Numbered from the stretch's first letter, positions 40,517 through 51,305 are shown. The stretch: 64,000 nt of DNA from Enterobacter sp. (GCA_022649305.1 JALCNW010000007.1:1-64000); one strand, 5' to 3'. A program made the numbers and translations. The notes: a model not told the origin generated them from the letters alone.

Positions 40517-41653
40517 TTAGTGGTCGAGGTAGAGGTAATGCATCCAGCTGGTCATGCGTAACAGCACTTTTCGCATCACCGACACGTGCGAGAAGTGATC
40601 TGAGTACACCGCAACCTGGGCGTATATACCATCCGGCAGCGCTTCAACTTCGGCATTAGGTTCCAGTTCAATGGTGCCCAATACCCCATCGGTTCCCGGA
40701 ATCACCGTTAAGGACTGCAACGCACCCTGAGCCTGATACGACCCGCCCGGCACCACGGGCAAAATACTGGTGAGTTTGCCGCTGAAGACCTGCCCCGGGA
40801 GGGCATTAAACACCACTTCCGCTTCATCACCCGGTTTCAGACGCAGCAGCGAGTTCTGACGGAACTGCGCCACAATCAGGCGTTTCTGTTCAGGAATAAA
40901 GACCATCACCGGACGCAGCGGCAAAGCAGCCGCATAGGTGCCCGGACGAATGAGCACCTGCGTGACGTAGCCATTGCTTGGCGCACGCACCACCGTCTGA
41001 TCGAGATTGTATTTGGCTTCGCTCAATTGGGCGCGTAGGGACGCAATTTGCGACTGCTCACCGTTGACCGTGCTGTCTAACTGGCTCTGAATTTGCGTCT
41101 GATCGGCAATGGAGGCCTTCACCATGGCATCCTGCGCCAGATAGTTTTGACGGGCGTTATCAATATCGCTTTCAGAGAAGGGGTTAACCTTCGCCTGGCT
41201 GCCTTTCAGGTAGCGCTGGTAATCTTTATACAGACGGTCGCGTTCAGCCGAGACCTGCGTGGTATTGGCCTGCGCTTCAGAAAGTTGCGCTTTGAGTACC
41301 TCAATATTATGCGTTGCGGTCACCAGATCGGCCTGTAGTCGGTCGACACGCGCCTGATAGCGGCCTGGGTCAAGTTTAAATAACACTTCGCCTTTTTTAA
41401 TGAGCTGGTTATTTTTATCCGTTATCTCGCTAACGATTCCCGTCACCTGCGGCGTAATTGGGATCGAAATAACCGCTTTTTGCGCAGTATAGGTATACGG
41501 ATGGTTATAATTCATCAACAGAATCAGACCCGCCACAATAAATACTCCACCCAAGGCGGCGGTAGAAAGCGTCCACTGGTTAACCGGAATGCGGAATATT
41601 TTAAAAATCGCCCAGGCAAAGGCTACATAGGTCAATATAATTAATAGATCCAT
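40517..41653 (-). CDS. yibH: YibH, HlyD/EmrA-type membrane fusion protein
   Basis: This 378-residue protein has two hydrophobic segments near the N-terminus (residues about 2-20 and 30-50). A biotinyl-lipoyl-like hairpin follows ([27 protein letters not shown]), then a long coiled coil of about 100 residues ([26 protein letters not shown] and later) and a barrel domain ([15 protein letters not shown]). This is the periplasmic adaptor architecture. It follows yibI with a 2-base gap. Its transporter partner, if any, is not encoded beside it. E. coli also has the paralogue YiaV, absent here. Confidence 0.92.
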   Translation of the reverse strand: MDLLIILTYVAFAWAIFKIFRIPVNQWTLSTAALGGVFIVAGLILLMNYNHPYTYTAQKAVISIPITPQVTGIVSEITDKNNQLIKKGEVLFKLDPGRYQARVDRLQADLVTATHNIEVLKAQLSEAQANTTQVSAERDRLYKDYQRYLKGSQAKVNPFSESDIDNARQNYLAQDAMVKASIADQTQIQSQLDSTVNGEQSQIASLRAQLSEAKYNLDQTVVRAPSNGYVTQVLIRPGTYAAALPLRPVMVFIPEQKRLIVAQFRQNSLLRLKPGDEAEVVFNALPGQVFSGKLTSILPVVPGGSYQAQGALQSLTVIPGTDGVLGTIELEPNAEVEALPDGIYAQVAVYSDHFSHVSVMRKVLLRMTSWMHYLYLDH

Positions 41654-41655
41654 GA

Positions 41656-42012
41656 TTAACGCTCCGACGTATTTTTAACGGCGGGTATATGTACCGCAGC
41701 CAGCTTTTGTTCCAGTTCAGCCACGCGCTGCGAGAGCGCGTCGATGTCGGGCTTTTGCTCGGGAGGTGCACCATGATTTTGCATGCCCCAGCCCCGCTCA
41801 GGCTGGTACAGCGTGGCCCAAATCCACAGGAACGGCCAGATAACATGAAGCGTAAAAAGACTCACCCAACCGGCGGTATGAATCGCATCGGCGTGGGGAT
41901 GGTTGCGCTTTTTAGCCATCAAATACGGAATATCATGGATCGCAATGATTCCATAAAACAGAACCAGGAAAACGAAAATCAACACACCCAGCGCAAAATA
42001 GTTGAGAAACAT
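41656..42012 (-). CDS. yibI: YibI, DUF3302 inner-membrane protein
   Basis: This 118-residue protein has two membrane helices ([21 protein letters not shown] and [21 protein letters not shown]) and a C-terminal heptad-like helix ([18 protein letters not shown]). It belongs to the YibI/YiaW DUF3302 family, always paired with a YibH/YiaV adaptor, which suggests a two-protein membrane complex. Function unknown. Confidence 0.92.
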   Translation of the reverse strand: MFLNYFALGVLIFVFLVLFYGIIAIHDIPYLMAKKRNHPHADAIHTAGWVSLFTLHVIWPFLWIWATLYQPERGWGMQNHGAPPEQKPDIDALSQRVAELEQKLAAVHIPAVKNTSER

Positions 42013-42348
42013 ATTCGCCTCACTATAAACTTCGTCAACTCATTTAAATAATAAAATGGTAAGCAACCAAATTAATTCGCTTTAAGCACAGCAATCTGCG
42101 CTTATATTTCAGAGCCGGGGAGTATGGTTTTTTATTATATCTCCATGCAAGTTTATAAGCGTGACAAAATATATCCTGAATAATAATACACTTAAGTTTA
42201 CAGTATGAGCGTAATCCAGGTTTGTCGTTTTCGCCATAACACAAAGTGAGAATGATGCTTAGCTTTGCGTGTCGCTTAATCCTGGCGTTGAACCCTGACA
42301 CAGAGTTTGCCGTCGATCACATCCAGAGAAATCTGCATAAAAATATTT

Positions 42349-42525
42349 TGTGAAACCAGTCACAATACCCAAACAAACCCGCAAGATTGAAATGTGACAA
42401 CCGTCACAAATAAGCATCAGATCCGCTGTTTTTGTACCCGCTGTATTTTTTTCATACTCCATTTTTGTGATAGCGATCACTTCATTAATCTCTGTACCCC
42501 CTACATTTACGTGATTGAGATCACA
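42349..42525. promoter_or_regulatory. Array of four CRP sites upstream of mtlA
   Basis: Four CRP-type sites with TGTGA-N6-TCACA form are visible: 42349-42364 (perfect), 42393-42408 (perfect), 42466-42481 (TGTGA/TCACT) and 42510-42525 (CGTGA/TCACA). E. coli mtlA is known for several CRP sites interleaved with MtlR control. The whole yibI-mtlA gap, 42013-42667, is 655 bases; the part before 42349 is AT-rich and I see no gene in it. Confidence 0.88.
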
Positions 42526-42667
42526 CAAATTTTCGCTGTCTGGACAGTTGAACGATTCGGTGCCAGATTTCACAGCATCAGAACAGGGCTCGGCTACCTC
42601 TGCCGCCGTGTATTAACAATAAACCTCGGGCCATAAGCCTAAGCGTAACCAGAAGAAGGGGTGTTAT

Positions 42668-44578
42668 ATGTCATCCGATTTCAAGATCAAAGTACAAAGC
42701 TTTGGTCGTTTCCTCAGCAACATGGTGATGCCAAATATCGGCGCGTTTATCGCGTGGGGTATCATCACGGCATTATTTATTCCGACAGGGTGGTTGCCGA
42801 GCGAAACGCTGGCGAAACTGGTTGGCCCAATGATTACCTATCTGCTGCCGCTGCTCATCGGTTATACCGGTGGTCGTCTGGTTGGCGGTGACCGCGGTGG
42901 CGTGGTCGGTGCGATCACCACCATGGGCGTGATCGTCGGTGCAGATATGCCGATGTTCCTCGGCGCAATGATTGCCGGTCCTCTGGGCGGCTGGGCGATT
43001 AAGAAATTCGACGTCTGGGTTGATGGCAAAATCAAATCCGGCTTTGAAATGCTGGTGAACAACTTCTCCGCTGGCATCATCGGTATGATCCTGGCGATTC
43101 TGGCATTCCTTGGCATTGGCCCTGCGGTTGAAGTGCTGTCCAAAGTGCTGGCTGCTGGCGTTAACTTCATGGTCGTGCACGACATGTTGCCGCTGGCGTC
43201 CATCTTTGTTGAACCGGCGAAAATCCTGTTCCTCAATAACGCCATCAACCACGGTATCTTCTCGCCGCTGGGCATTCAGCAGTCTCATGAGCTTGGCAAA
43301 TCAATCTTCTTCCTGATTGAAGCGAACCCAGGTCCGGGTATGGGCGTTCTGCTCGCCTACATGTTCTTCGGTCGTGGCAGCGCTAAACAGTCTGCTGGCG
43401 GCGCGGCTATCATCCACTTCCTGGGCGGTATCCACGAAATTTACTTCCCGTATGTGCTGATGAATCCACGTCTGATCCTGGCCGTTATCCTCGGTGGTAT
43501 GACTGGCGTGTTCACGCTGAGCGTGCTGGGCGGCGGTCTGGTTTCTCCTGCTTCCCCTGGTTCTATCCTGGCAGTGCTGGCGATGACGCCAAAAGGTGCA
43601 TACTTCGCGAACATCGCAGCCATCTGTGCCGCGATGGCCGTCTCCTTCGTTGTCTCCGCTATCCTGCTGAAAACCAGCAAAGTGAAAGAAGAAGACGATA
43701 TCGAAGCAGCGACTCGTCGTATGCATGACATGAAATCTGAATCCAAAGGTGCTGCCACGCCGCTGTCTGCGGGTGAGGTCTCTAACGACCTGAGCCACGT
43801 GCGCAAAATCATCGTGGCGTGTGATGCGGGTATGGGTTCAAGCGCGATGGGCGCTGGCGTATTGCGCAAAAAAGTGCAGGATGCGGGCCTGACCCACATC
43901 TCCGTCACCAACAGCGCGATTAACAGCCTGCCACCGGACGTCGACCTGGTGATCACGCACCGAGATCTGACCGAACGTGCGATGCGTCAGGTTCCTCAGG
44001 CGCAGCATATTTCGCTGACGAACTTCCTCGACAGCGGCTTGTACAGCAGCCTGACTGAACGTCTGGTTGCCGCGCAACGCCACACCGACAATGCAGTAAA
44101 AGTACGTGATAGCCTGAAAGACAGCTTTGATCCAAACGACAGTCACCTGTTCAAACTGGGCGCGGAGAATATCTTCCTGGGCTGCGCAGCGAGCCACAAA
44201 GAAGACGCAATTCGCTTTGCGGGTGAGCAGCTGGTGAAGGGCGGCTACGTTGAGCCAGAATACGTTGATGCGATGCTGGAACGTGAAAAGCTGACGCCGA
44301 CCTACCTGGGCGAATCTATCGCGGTTCCACATGGTACGGTTGAAGCGAAAGACCGCGTGCTGAAAACCGGCGTAGTGTTCTGTCAGTATCCAGCAGGTGT
44401 GCGCTTCGGTGAAGAAGAAGACGACATTGCCCGCCTGGTGATTGGTATCGCCGCTCGCAATAACGAGCACATCCAGGTGATTACCAGTTTGACCAACGCG
44501 CTGGATGATGAATCCGTTATCGAGCGTCTGTCTCAGACCACAAGCGTTGAAGAAGTGCTGGCACTGCTGAACAAGTAA
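42668..44578 (+). CDS. mtlA: Mannitol-specific PTS enzyme IICBA
   Basis: This 636-residue phosphotransferase permease has the membrane IIC domain at about 1-340, with the substrate motif GGIHEIYFPYV (255-264). The IIB domain has phosphorylated C385 in IIVACDAGMGSSAMGA, and the IIA domain has phosphorylated H555 in ESIAVPHGTVEAK. It imports and phosphorylates D-mannitol to mannitol 1-phosphate. The gene matches E. coli MtlA along its full length. GAAGAAGGGG precedes the ATG. A compound palindromic repeat separates it from mtlD. Confidence 0.97.
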   Translation: MSSDFKIKVQSFGRFLSNMVMPNIGAFIAWGIITALFIPTGWLPSETLAKLVGPMITYLLPLLIGYTGGRLVGGDRGGVVGAITTMGVIVGADMPMFLGAMIAGPLGGWAIKKFDVWVDGKIKSGFEMLVNNFSAGIIGMILAILAFLGIGPAVEVLSKVLAAGVNFMVVHDMLPLASIFVEPAKILFLNNAINHGIFSPLGIQQSHELGKSIFFLIEANPGPGMGVLLAYMFFGRGSAKQSAGGAAIIHFLGGIHEIYFPYVLMNPRLILAVILGGMTGVFTLSVLGGGLVSPASPGSILAVLAMTPKGAYFANIAAICAAMAVSFVVSAILLKTSKVKEEDDIEAATRRMHDMKSESKGAATPLSAGEVSNDLSHVRKIIVACDAGMGSSAMGAGVLRKKVQDAGLTHISVTNSAINSLPPDVDLVITHRDLTERAMRQVPQAQHISLTNFLDSGLYSSLTERLVAAQRHTDNAVKVRDSLKDSFDPNDSHLFKLGAENIFLGCAASHKEDAIRFAGEQLVKGGYVEPEYVDAMLEREKLTPTYLGESIAVPHGTVEAKDRVLKTGVVFCQYPAGVRFGEEEDDIARLVIGIAARNNEHIQVITSLTNALDDESVIERLSQTTSVEEVLALLNK

Positions 44579-44590
44579 GTTCCGACCTAT

Positions 44591-44651
44591 CCCCTCTCCC
44601 TTTGGGGAGAGGGCTAGGGTGAGGGGAAAAGTTCCTCACCCCAGCCCTCTC
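44591..44651. repeat. Compound palindromic repeat between mtlA and mtlD
   Basis: CCCTCTCCC-TTTG-GGGAGAGGG (44592-44613) is a perfect 9-bp hairpin. The stretch 44607-44624 then pairs with 44634-44651 over 18 positions with one mismatch (GAGAGGGCTAGGGTGAGG against CCTCACCCCAGCCCTCTC). These are two inverted units of the same repeat family as 21737-21760, a BIME-like arrangement. It may end part of the transcripts and so lower mtlD relative to mtlA. Confidence 0.88.
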
Positions 44652-44680
44652 GGGTAAAAACATTGATGAAGGTGAATACG

Positions 44681-45829
44681 ATGAAAGCATTACATTTTGG
44701 CGCAGGGAACATTGGTCGTGGCTTTATCGGCAAACTGCTGGCAGACGCGGGCATTACGCTGACATTCGCCGATGTGAACCAGGTTGTGCTCGATGCCCTG
44801 AATGACCGTCATAGCTATCAGGTCCACGTTGTGGGCGAGAACGAACAGGTTGAAACCGTGTCTGGCGTCAACGCCGTCAGCAGCATTGGCGACGACGTTG
44901 TGGATTTGATTGCCAGCGTCGATCTGGTCACGACCGCCGTGGGCCCGGTTGTGCTTGAGCGTATTGCTCCAGCCGTGGCAAAAGGCCTGGCAAAGCGCAA
45001 AGCGCAGGGCAACGACGCTCCGCTGAACATTATCGCCTGTGAGAACATGGTGCGCGGCACCACCCAGTTGAAAGGGCACGTTCTGGCCGCCGTGGCTGAC
45101 GAAGACAAAGCCTGGGTCGAAGCGCACGTGGGCTTCGTTGATTCCGCCGTTGACCGTATCGTTCCGCCGTCCGAATCTGCCACCAACGACCCGCTGGAAG
45201 TCACCGTTGAAACCTTCAGCGAGTGGATTGTTGATAAGACTCAGTTTAAAGGCGCGCTGCCGACTATTCCGGGTATGGAATTAACTGATAACCTGATGGC
45301 ATTTGTCGAACGCAAACTCTTCACGCTGAACACCGGGCATGCTATAACCGCGTACCTCGGAAAATTGGCCGGTCATCAGACCATTCGTGACGCGATTCTC
45401 GACGAGAAAATCCGCGCTGTGGTAAAAGGTGCGATGGATGAGAGCGGCGCGGTACTGATCAAACGCTACGGTTTTGATGCTGAGAAACATGCGGCATACA
45501 TTCAGAAAATCCTCGGTCGTTTTGAAAACCCGTATCTGAAAGATGACGTCGAGCGTGTGGGCCGTCAGCCGCTGCGTAAACTGAGCGCGGGCGATCGTCT
45601 GATTAAGCCGCTGCTAGGCACGCTAGAGTACGGTCTGCCGCATGCCAACCTGGTGAAAGGGATTGCTGGCGCGATGCATTATCGCAGCGAGCAAGATCCG
45701 CAGGCCATTGAACTGGCGCAGCTGATCGACGCCAAAGGCCCTCAGGCCGCACTGGCAGAAGTGTCTGGTCTTGAGGCCAGCAGTGACGTGGTTGTGGAGG
45801 CAGTAGCCGCGTATAACGCAACCAAATAA
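44681..45829 (+). CDS. mtlD: Mannitol-1-phosphate 5-dehydrogenase
   Basis: This 382-residue NAD-dependent polyol dehydrogenase starts with the dinucleotide fold [20 protein letters not shown] and carries the family lysine/histidine active-site block [16 protein letters not shown]. It oxidises mannitol 1-phosphate to fructose 6-phosphate. I chose the ATG at 44681 (GAAGGTG upstream) over one six codons earlier. The stop overlaps the mtlR start (TAATG). Confidence 0.97.
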   Translation: MKALHFGAGNIGRGFIGKLLADAGITLTFADVNQVVLDALNDRHSYQVHVVGENEQVETVSGVNAVSSIGDDVVDLIASVDLVTTAVGPVVLERIAPAVAKGLAKRKAQGNDAPLNIIACENMVRGTTQLKGHVLAAVADEDKAWVEAHVGFVDSAVDRIVPPSESATNDPLEVTVETFSEWIVDKTQFKGALPTIPGMELTDNLMAFVERKLFTLNTGHAITAYLGKLAGHQTIRDAILDEKIRAVVKGAMDESGAVLIKRYGFDAEKHAAYIQKILGRFENPYLKDDVERVGRQPLRKLSAGDRLIKPLLGTLEYGLPHANLVKGIAGAMHYRSEQDPQAIELAQLIDAKGPQAALAEVSGLEASSDVVVEAVAAYNATK

Positions 45830-46419
45830 TGATGCAGGCTCTGGCGCAGGTCATCCTGCGCCCGAACGATAGATTGTCAGATATGCAGGCAATAATGGAA
45901 CAAACCCAGGCCTTTGAAAATCGTGTGCTTGAGCGTCTGAATGCTGGCAAAACCGTACGAAGTTTCCTGATTGCCGCCGTCGAGTTGTTGACCGAGGCGG
46001 TGAATATTCTGGTTCTTCAGGTGTTTCGCAAAGACGACTACGCGGTAAAATATGCTGTAGAACCGTTACTGGACGGAGATGGACCGCTGGGCGATTTGTC
46101 AGTGCGCCTAAAGTTAATTTATGGTCTTGGCGTGCTCAGCAGACACGAATATGAAGACGCGGAGCTGCTAATGGCCCTGCGGGAAGAGTTGAATCACGAC
46201 GGTAATGAATACACGTTTACCGATGACGAAATTCTTGGACCGTTTGGCGAATTACACTGCGTAGCCGCCCTGCCTCCTGCGCCTCATTTCGATAACAGCG
46301 ATCCTGAACTGTATGCGATGCAAAAGCTTCGTTATCAACAGGTTGTGCGATCTACTATGGTACTTTCCCTGACTGAGCTGATTTCCCGAATCAGCTTAAA
46401 AAAAGCGTTTCAGAAGTAA
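45829..46419 (+). CDS. mtlR: Mannitol operon repressor
   Basis: This 196-residue all-helical protein of the MtlR/FumE family has [40 protein letters not shown] and [15 protein letters not shown]. It represses mtlADR. It starts at the ATG that overlaps the mtlD stop; a second ATG follows directly, and the first ten residues ([10 protein letters not shown]) differ from the E. coli N-terminus as I recall it. E. coli has yibT downstream; here yibL follows after 58 bases. Confidence 0.94.
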   Translation: MMQALAQVILRPNDRLSDMQAIMEQTQAFENRVLERLNAGKTVRSFLIAAVELLTEAVNILVLQVFRKDDYAVKYAVEPLLDGDGPLGDLSVRLKLIYGLGVLSRHEYEDAELLMALREELNHDGNEYTFTDDEILGPFGELHCVAALPPAPHFDNSDPELYAMQKLRYQQVVRSTMVLSLTELISRISLKKAFQK

Positions 46420-46477
46420 GAAAGCGCGCATTGGTGTATCCTTCCTGTCATTCCCCCCGATTTTAGAGCTATATGTG

Positions 46478-46840
46478 ATGAAAGAAGTCGAAAAGAACGA
46501 AATTAAACGCCTGAGCGACCGCCTGGATCTGATCCGCCACCAGCAAGCCGATATGTCTCTGGTCGAAGCCGCAGACAAATATGCCGAGCTTGAAAAAGAG
46601 GTCGCCACGATCGAAGCCGAACTTGAGCGTCTGCGTGCGGTTAAAGGTCACAAGCTGAGCAAAGAAGCGCAAAAGCTGATGGCTATGCCGCATCGCCGTG
46701 CGATCACCAAAAAAGAGCAGGCCGATATGGGCAAGCTGAAAAAAACCGTGCGCGGGATTATTGTTGTTCATCCGATGACGGAACTGGGTCGCGAAATGGA
46801 CCTGAAAGAAATGACCGGTTTTGCGAATACGGCGTTCTGA
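46478..46840 (+). CDS. yibL: YibL, ribosome-associated DUF2810 protein
   Basis: This 120-residue, highly charged helical protein opens with a coiled-coil-like region ([20 protein letters not shown]) and has the conserved [18 protein letters not shown] block near residue 80. E. coli YibL has been found with ribosomes; its role is not settled. I chose the ATG at 46478; a GTG codon lies directly before it. It sits between mtlR and lldP as in E. coli. Confidence 0.93.
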   Translation: MKEVEKNEIKRLSDRLDLIRHQQADMSLVEAADKYAELEKEVATIEAELERLRAVKGHKLSKEAQKLMAMPHRRAITKKEQADMGKLKKTVRGIIVVHPMTELGREMDLKEMTGFANTAF

Positions 46841-46846
46841 TTCCTC

Positions 46847-46923
46847 TCTCCCCGCCCTCCCCCAAAAGGGCGAGGGAGAAAAAAACAGCACCGGCCAGTC
46901 CCCTCGCCCCTCTGGGGAGGGGG
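46847..46923. repeat. GC-rich palindromic repeats after yibL
   Basis: CTCCCCGCCCTCCCCCAAAA followed by GGGCGAGGGAG forms one imperfect hairpin at about 46849-46879. CCCCTCGCCCCTC with GGGGAGGGGG forms a second at about 46900-46923. Both resemble decayed units of the CCCTCACCCC/GGAGAGGG family. They may also end yibL transcription. Confidence 0.65.
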
Positions 46924-46947
46924 AAAATCTAACACTCCCCTCTTAAA

Positions 46948-46962
46948 ATTGGCCCAACCAAT
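46948..46962. promoter_or_regulatory. Probable LldR operator upstream of lldP
   Basis: ATTGG-N5-CCAAT is an exact inverted repeat about 200 bases before the lldP start. E. coli lldP has an upstream LldR operator of this type, which works with a second site near the gene start. I could not pick out the second operator with confidence. The remaining part of 46963-47162 is the promoter and leader and holds no gene. Confidence 0.55.
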
Positions 46963-47162
46963 CCTCCTGCTTACCTGCCCCTTGTTCACATTTCCATAAT
47001 CTCCGCTCACAAACTCATTGCTCAGCCATAACATTTGATTAACCATCCATTGTCATTAACCCTACATCACACTATTGGCAGGACCACTTTTACACGGCAT
47101 GTGACGCTGAGATGAGCACAGACTCACCGCGACACGGACGTGTGGTCCTCGGGAGACCTGCA

Positions 47163-48818
47163 ATGAGCCTCTGGCAACAAAATTACGATCCGGCCGGAAA
47201 TATCTGGCTGTCGAGCCTGATCGCATCGCTACCGATTCTGTTCTTCTTCTTTGCGTTGATTAAGCTCAAGCTGAAGGGCTATCTCGCCGCCACCTGGACC
47301 GTCGCCATCGCGCTGATGGTGGCGCTGTTCTTCTACAAAATGCCGGTCGATCGCGCGCTGGCTGCCGTGGTGTATGGCTTCTTCTATGGTCTGTGGCCGA
47401 TTGCCTGGATAATCATAGCGGCGGTATTTGTCTACAAAATCTCGGTCAAAACCGGGCAGTTCGACATTATCCGCTCGTCGATTCTTTCGATCACGCCGGA
47501 CCAACGCCTGCAAATGCTCATTGTTGGCTTCTGCTTCGGGGCGTTTCTTGAAGGGGCGGCGGGATTCGGCGCACCGGTAGCAATCACCGCCGCGCTGCTG
47601 GTCGGGCTGGGCTTTAACCCGCTGTACGCCGCAGGCTTGTGTCTGATCGTCAACACCGCGCCGGTAGCGTTTGGCGCGATGGGTATTCCGATTCTGGTGG
47701 CCGGACAGGTGACGGGGTTGGATAGCTTTGAGATAGGCCAGATGGTTGGTCGTCAGTTGCCGTTCCTGACCATTATCGTGCTGTTCTGGATTATGGCGAT
47801 CATGGACGGCTGGCGCGGCGTAAAAGAAACCTGGCCTGCGGTGATGGTCGCGGGTGGCTCGTTTGCCATCGCCCAGTTCCTGAGCTCAAACTTTATCGGG
47901 CCAGAACTGCCGGACATTATCTCTTCGCTGGTGTCGCTAGTGTGCCTGACGCTGTTCCTTCGACGCTGGCAGCCGGTGCGGACCTTCCGCTTTGGCGATA
48001 TGGGCGCGTCGCAGGTCGATCAGACCCTGGCCCGCACAAAATACACCGCCGGACAGATTGTCCGCGCCTGGTCACCGTTCCTGTTCCTGACCGCCACGGT
48101 GACGCTGTGGAGCGTGCCGCCGTTTAAAGCGCTATTCGCCCCAGGCGGCGCGCTGTACGACATGGTTATCAATATCTCCGTACCGTTCCTCGACAAAATG
48201 GTCGCGCGAATGCCGCCGGTCGTTCACGACGCCACGCCGTATGCAGCGGTCTATAAGTTCGACTGGTTCTCCGCCACCGGCACGGCAATCCTGTTTGCAG
48301 CTATCCTTTCCATCGTATGGCTGCGCATGAAACCCGCCGCTGCGATACAGACCTTTGCCAGCACGCTGAAGGAACTGGCGCTGCCGATTTACTCCATCGG
48401 AATGGTGTTGGCGTTCGCGTTTATCTCCAACTATTCCGGTCTGTCATCGACGCTGGCGTTAGCGCTGGCGCATACCGGTCACGCGTTTACCTTCTTCTCG
48501 CCATTCCTTGGCTGGCTGGGAGTCTTCCTGACCGGATCGGATACGTCCTCAAACGCGTTGTTTGCCGCGTTGCAGGCGACAGCCGCCCAGCAGATTGGCG
48601 TCTCGGACGTGCTGCTGGTGGCCGCTAATACGACCGGTGGCGTGACGGGCAAGATGATTTCTCCGCAGTCGATCGCCATAGCCTGTGCGGCGGTAGGGCT
48701 GGTGGGTAAAGAGTCGGATTTGTTCCGCTTTACCGTCAAACACAGCCTGATATTCACCTGCATGGTGGGCGTGATCACCACCCTTCAGGCCTACGTCTTA
48801 ACCTGGATGATTCCATGA
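47163..48818 (+). CDS. lldP: L-lactate permease
   Basis: This 551-residue transporter of the lactate permease family has about twelve to fourteen membrane helices, with [23 protein letters not shown] and [17 protein letters not shown] being typical. It imports L-lactate (and glycolate or D-lactate) with protons. I chose the ATG at 47163 ([15 protein letters not shown]), matching E. coli LldP, with GGGAGACC upstream, rather than the ATG at 47112. It overlaps lldR by 4 bases (ATGA). Confidence 0.96.
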   Translation: MSLWQQNYDPAGNIWLSSLIASLPILFFFFALIKLKLKGYLAATWTVAIALMVALFFYKMPVDRALAAVVYGFFYGLWPIAWIIIAAVFVYKISVKTGQFDIIRSSILSITPDQRLQMLIVGFCFGAFLEGAAGFGAPVAITAALLVGLGFNPLYAAGLCLIVNTAPVAFGAMGIPILVAGQVTGLDSFEIGQMVGRQLPFLTIIVLFWIMAIMDGWRGVKETWPAVMVAGGSFAIAQFLSSNFIGPELPDIISSLVSLVCLTLFLRRWQPVRTFRFGDMGASQVDQTLARTKYTAGQIVRAWSPFLFLTATVTLWSVPPFKALFAPGGALYDMVINISVPFLDKMVARMPPVVHDATPYAAVYKFDWFSATGTAILFAAILSIVWLRMKPAAAIQTFASTLKELALPIYSIGMVLAFAFISNYSGLSSTLALALAHTGHAFTFFSPFLGWLGVFLTGSDTSSNALFAALQATAAQQIGVSDVLLVAANTTGGVTGKMISPQSIAIACAAVGLVGKESDLFRFTVKHSLIFTCMVGVITTLQAYVLTWMIP

Positions 48819-49588
48819 TAGTGATGCCCAGACGCCTGTCCGACGAGATTGCCTCTCGCGTGCGGGCGCTGATTGAAGAACAACAGCTGGAAGCGGGCAT
48901 GAAATTGCCCGCCGAACGCCAGCTTGCGGCCCAGCTTGGCGTGTCGCGTAACTCGTTGCGCGAAGCGCTGGCGACGCTAATCAGCGAAGGTGTGCTGTTG
49001 AGCCGTCGCGGCGGCGGGACTTTTGTACGCTGGCAGCACGACGACTGGTCCGAGCAAAACATCGTGCAACCGCTGAAAACGCTGATGGAGAACGATCCGG
49101 ACTACAGTTTCGACATCCTCGAAGCGCGTCACGCCATTGAGACAAGCACCGCCTGGCACGCAGCGATGCGCGCAACGGATGCTGACAAAGAGAAGCTCAA
49201 AGCCTGTTTTGAAGCGACCCAAAGCCGCGATCCGGATATCGCCTCGCAGGCCGACGTGCGTTTTCACCTGGCGATTGCCGAGGCTTCGCATAACGTGGTG
49301 CTGTTGCAAACCATGCGCGGCTTTTTCGACCTGTTGCAATCCTCCGTGAAGCAGAGCCGCCAGCGTATGTATCTGGTGCCGCCGGTCTTCGCGCAGTTGA
49401 CCGAGCAGCATGAAGCGGTGCTCAACGCCATTTTGACGGGTGACGCCGAGGCCGCGCGCAAAGCCATGATGGCGCATCTGGGCTTCGTCCATACCACCAT
49501 TAAACGATTCGATGAAGATCAGGCCCGACAGGCGCGCATTACCCGCCTGCCCGGCGATCATGATAATTCCAGGGAGAACAACGCATGA
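48815..49588 (+). CDS. lldR: L-lactate-responsive regulator LldR
   Basis: This 257-residue GntR/FadR-family regulator has the winged helix [23 protein letters not shown] and an all-helical FCD effector domain with metal-binding histidines (e.g. [14 protein letters not shown]). It represses or activates lldPRD depending on L-lactate. It overlaps both neighbours by 4 bases, giving tight translational coupling in lldPRD. Confidence 0.96.
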   Translation: MIVMPRRLSDEIASRVRALIEEQQLEAGMKLPAERQLAAQLGVSRNSLREALATLISEGVLLSRRGGGTFVRWQHDDWSEQNIVQPLKTLMENDPDYSFDILEARHAIETSTAWHAAMRATDADKEKLKACFEATQSRDPDIASQADVRFHLAIAEASHNVVLLQTMRGFFDLLQSSVKQSRQRMYLVPPVFAQLTEQHEAVLNAILTGDAEAARKAMMAHLGFVHTTIKRFDEDQARQARITRLPGDHDNSRENNA

Positions 49589-50772
49589 TTATTTCCGCAG
49601 CCAGTGATTATCGCGCCGCAGCGCAGCGCATCCTGCCGCCGTTTTTATTCCACTACATCGATGGCGGAGCCTATTCCGAATACACGCTGCGCCGTAACGT
49701 GGAAGATTTATCCCAGGTGGCCCTGCGCCAGCGCGTGCTGAAGAATATGTCTGACCTGAGTCTTGAGACAAAGCTGTTCAACGAAACGCTTTCTATGCCT
49801 GTGGCGCTTGCGCCCGTGGGGCTGTGCGGAATGTACGCGCGCCGTGGTGAGGTTCAGGCGGCAGCAGCAGCGGATGCCAAAGGGATCCCGTTTACGCTTT
49901 CGACCGTTTCCGTCTGTCCGATTGAAGAAGTTGCGCCCACCATTAAGCGCCCGATGTGGTTCCAGCTGTACGTGCTGCGCGATCGCGGCTTTATGCGTAA
50001 CGCGCTGGAGCGCGCTAAAGCGGCGGGCTGTTCAACGCTGGTGTTTACCGTCGACATGCCGACGCCGGGCGCGCGCTATCGTGATGCGCACTCTGGCATG
50101 AGCGGAGCCAATGCGGCGATGCGTCGTTACTGGCAGGCGGTCACGCATCCGCAGTGGGCATGGGATGTTGGCGTGAACGGTCGCCCGCACGACCTCGGCA
50201 ATATCTCGGCTTACCTCGGCAAACCGACCGGGCTTGAGGATTACATCGGCTGGCTGGCCAACAACTTCGACCCGTCTATTTCCTGGAAAGACCTGGAGTG
50301 GATCCGCGAATTTTGGGATGGCCCGATGGTGATCAAGGGGATCCTCGATGCAGAAGACGCGCGCGACGCGGTACGCTTTGGTGCGGATGGGATTGTGGTG
50401 TCGAATCACGGCGGTCGTCAGTTGGACGGGGTGCTCTCTTCTGCACGCGCCCTGCCAGCGATAGCCGATGCGGTGAAAGGCGATATCGCGATTCTGGCCG
50501 ACAGCGGCATTCGCAACGGACTGGACGTGGTGCGCATGATTGCGCTCGGCGCAGACACTGTACTGCTGGGGCGTGCGTACCTTTACGCGCTGGCGACGCA
50601 CGGCCAGGCGGGCGTGGCGAATCTGCTAAACCTGATCGAGAAAGAGATGAAGGTCGCGATGACGCTGACCGGCGCGAAAACGATCGGTGACATCAGCAAG
50701 GATTCGCTGGTGCAGGAATTGAGTAAAATTCCTGCCGCGCTGGCACCGTTGACGCAGGGGGATGCGGCTTAG
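49585..50772 (+). CDS. lldD: L-lactate dehydrogenase (quinone-dependent, FMN)
   Basis: This 395-residue flavoprotein of the FMN-dependent alpha-hydroxy acid oxidase family has [34 protein letters not shown] and the active-site [12 protein letters not shown] with the catalytic histidine near residue 275. It oxidises L-lactate to pyruvate at the inner face of the membrane and passes electrons to quinone. The match with E. coli LldD is essentially full length. Confidence 0.96.
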   Translation: MIISAASDYRAAAQRILPPFLFHYIDGGAYSEYTLRRNVEDLSQVALRQRVLKNMSDLSLETKLFNETLSMPVALAPVGLCGMYARRGEVQAAAAADAKGIPFTLSTVSVCPIEEVAPTIKRPMWFQLYVLRDRGFMRNALERAKAAGCSTLVFTVDMPTPGARYRDAHSGMSGANAAMRRYWQAVTHPQWAWDVGVNGRPHDLGNISAYLGKPTGLEDYIGWLANNFDPSISWKDLEWIREFWDGPMVIKGILDAEDARDAVRFGADGIVVSNHGGRQLDGVLSSARALPAIADAVKGDIAILADSGIRNGLDVVRMIALGADTVLLGRAYLYALATHGQAGVANLLNLIEKEMKVAMTLTGAKTIGDISKDSLVQELSKIPAALAPLTQGDAA

Positions 50773-50807
50773 CCGCTCTCCCCTTTGGTGACCGGGAATG
50801 GTATGCT

Positions 50808-50828
50808 GCCCCCGTTTTTTAAGGGGGC
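50808..50828 (+). promoter_or_regulatory. Hairpin covering the trmL ribosome-binding site
   Basis: GCCCCC (50808-50813), a GTTTTTTAA loop and GGGGGC (50823-50828) form a stem. Its right arm is the Shine-Dalgarno sequence of trmL, whose ATG is at 50832. The stem could serve as a terminator for lldD or hide the trmL start; both ideas are inferred from sequence only. Confidence 0.5.
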
Positions 50829-50831
50829 TGC

Positions 50832-51305
50832 ATGCTTAACATCGTCTTATTTGAACCAGAAATCCCACCCAATACCGGCAATATTATCCGCCTGTGCGCC
50901 AACACCGGTTTTCGTCTGCATATTATTGAGCCGATGGGTTTTGCGTGGGATGACAAACGTCTGCGCCGCGCGGGGCTTGATTATCATGAGTTTACCGCTG
51001 TGGTTCGCCATCACGATTACGCAGCCTTTATGGCAGCGGAAAACCCTCAGCGCATGTTTGCCCTGACGACCAAAGGCACGCCAGCGCACAGCGCAGTGAG
51101 CTATCAGGAAGGGGATTATCTGATGTTTGGTCCAGAAACGCGCGGCCTGCCAGCGACCATTCTGGATGCCCTGCCCGCCGAGCAAAAAATTCGTATTCCG
51201 ATGATGCCGGACAGCCGCAGCATGAACTTATCGAACGCGGTGTCGGTAGTGGTGTATGAAGCCTGGCGCCAGCTAGGGTATGCCGGCGCCCTGCTCAGAA
51301 GCTAG
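50832..51305 (+). CDS. trmL: tRNA (cytidine/uridine-34-2'-O)-methyltransferase
   Basis: This 157-residue SPOUT-class methyltransferase has the trefoil-knot motifs [30 protein letters not shown] and [24 protein letters not shown]. It 2'-O-methylates the wobble base of two tRNA-Leu species using S-adenosylmethionine. The 3' end overlaps convergent cysE by 4 bases. GGGGG before the ATG is the ribosome-binding site and lies in a hairpin. Confidence 0.96.
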   Translation: MLNIVLFEPEIPPNTGNIIRLCANTGFRLHIIEPMGFAWDDKRLRRAGLDYHEFTAVVRHHDYAAFMAAENPQRMFALTTKGTPAHSAVSYQEGDYLMFGPETRGLPATILDALPAEQKIRIPMMPDSRSMNLSNAVSVVVYEAWRQLGYAGALLRS

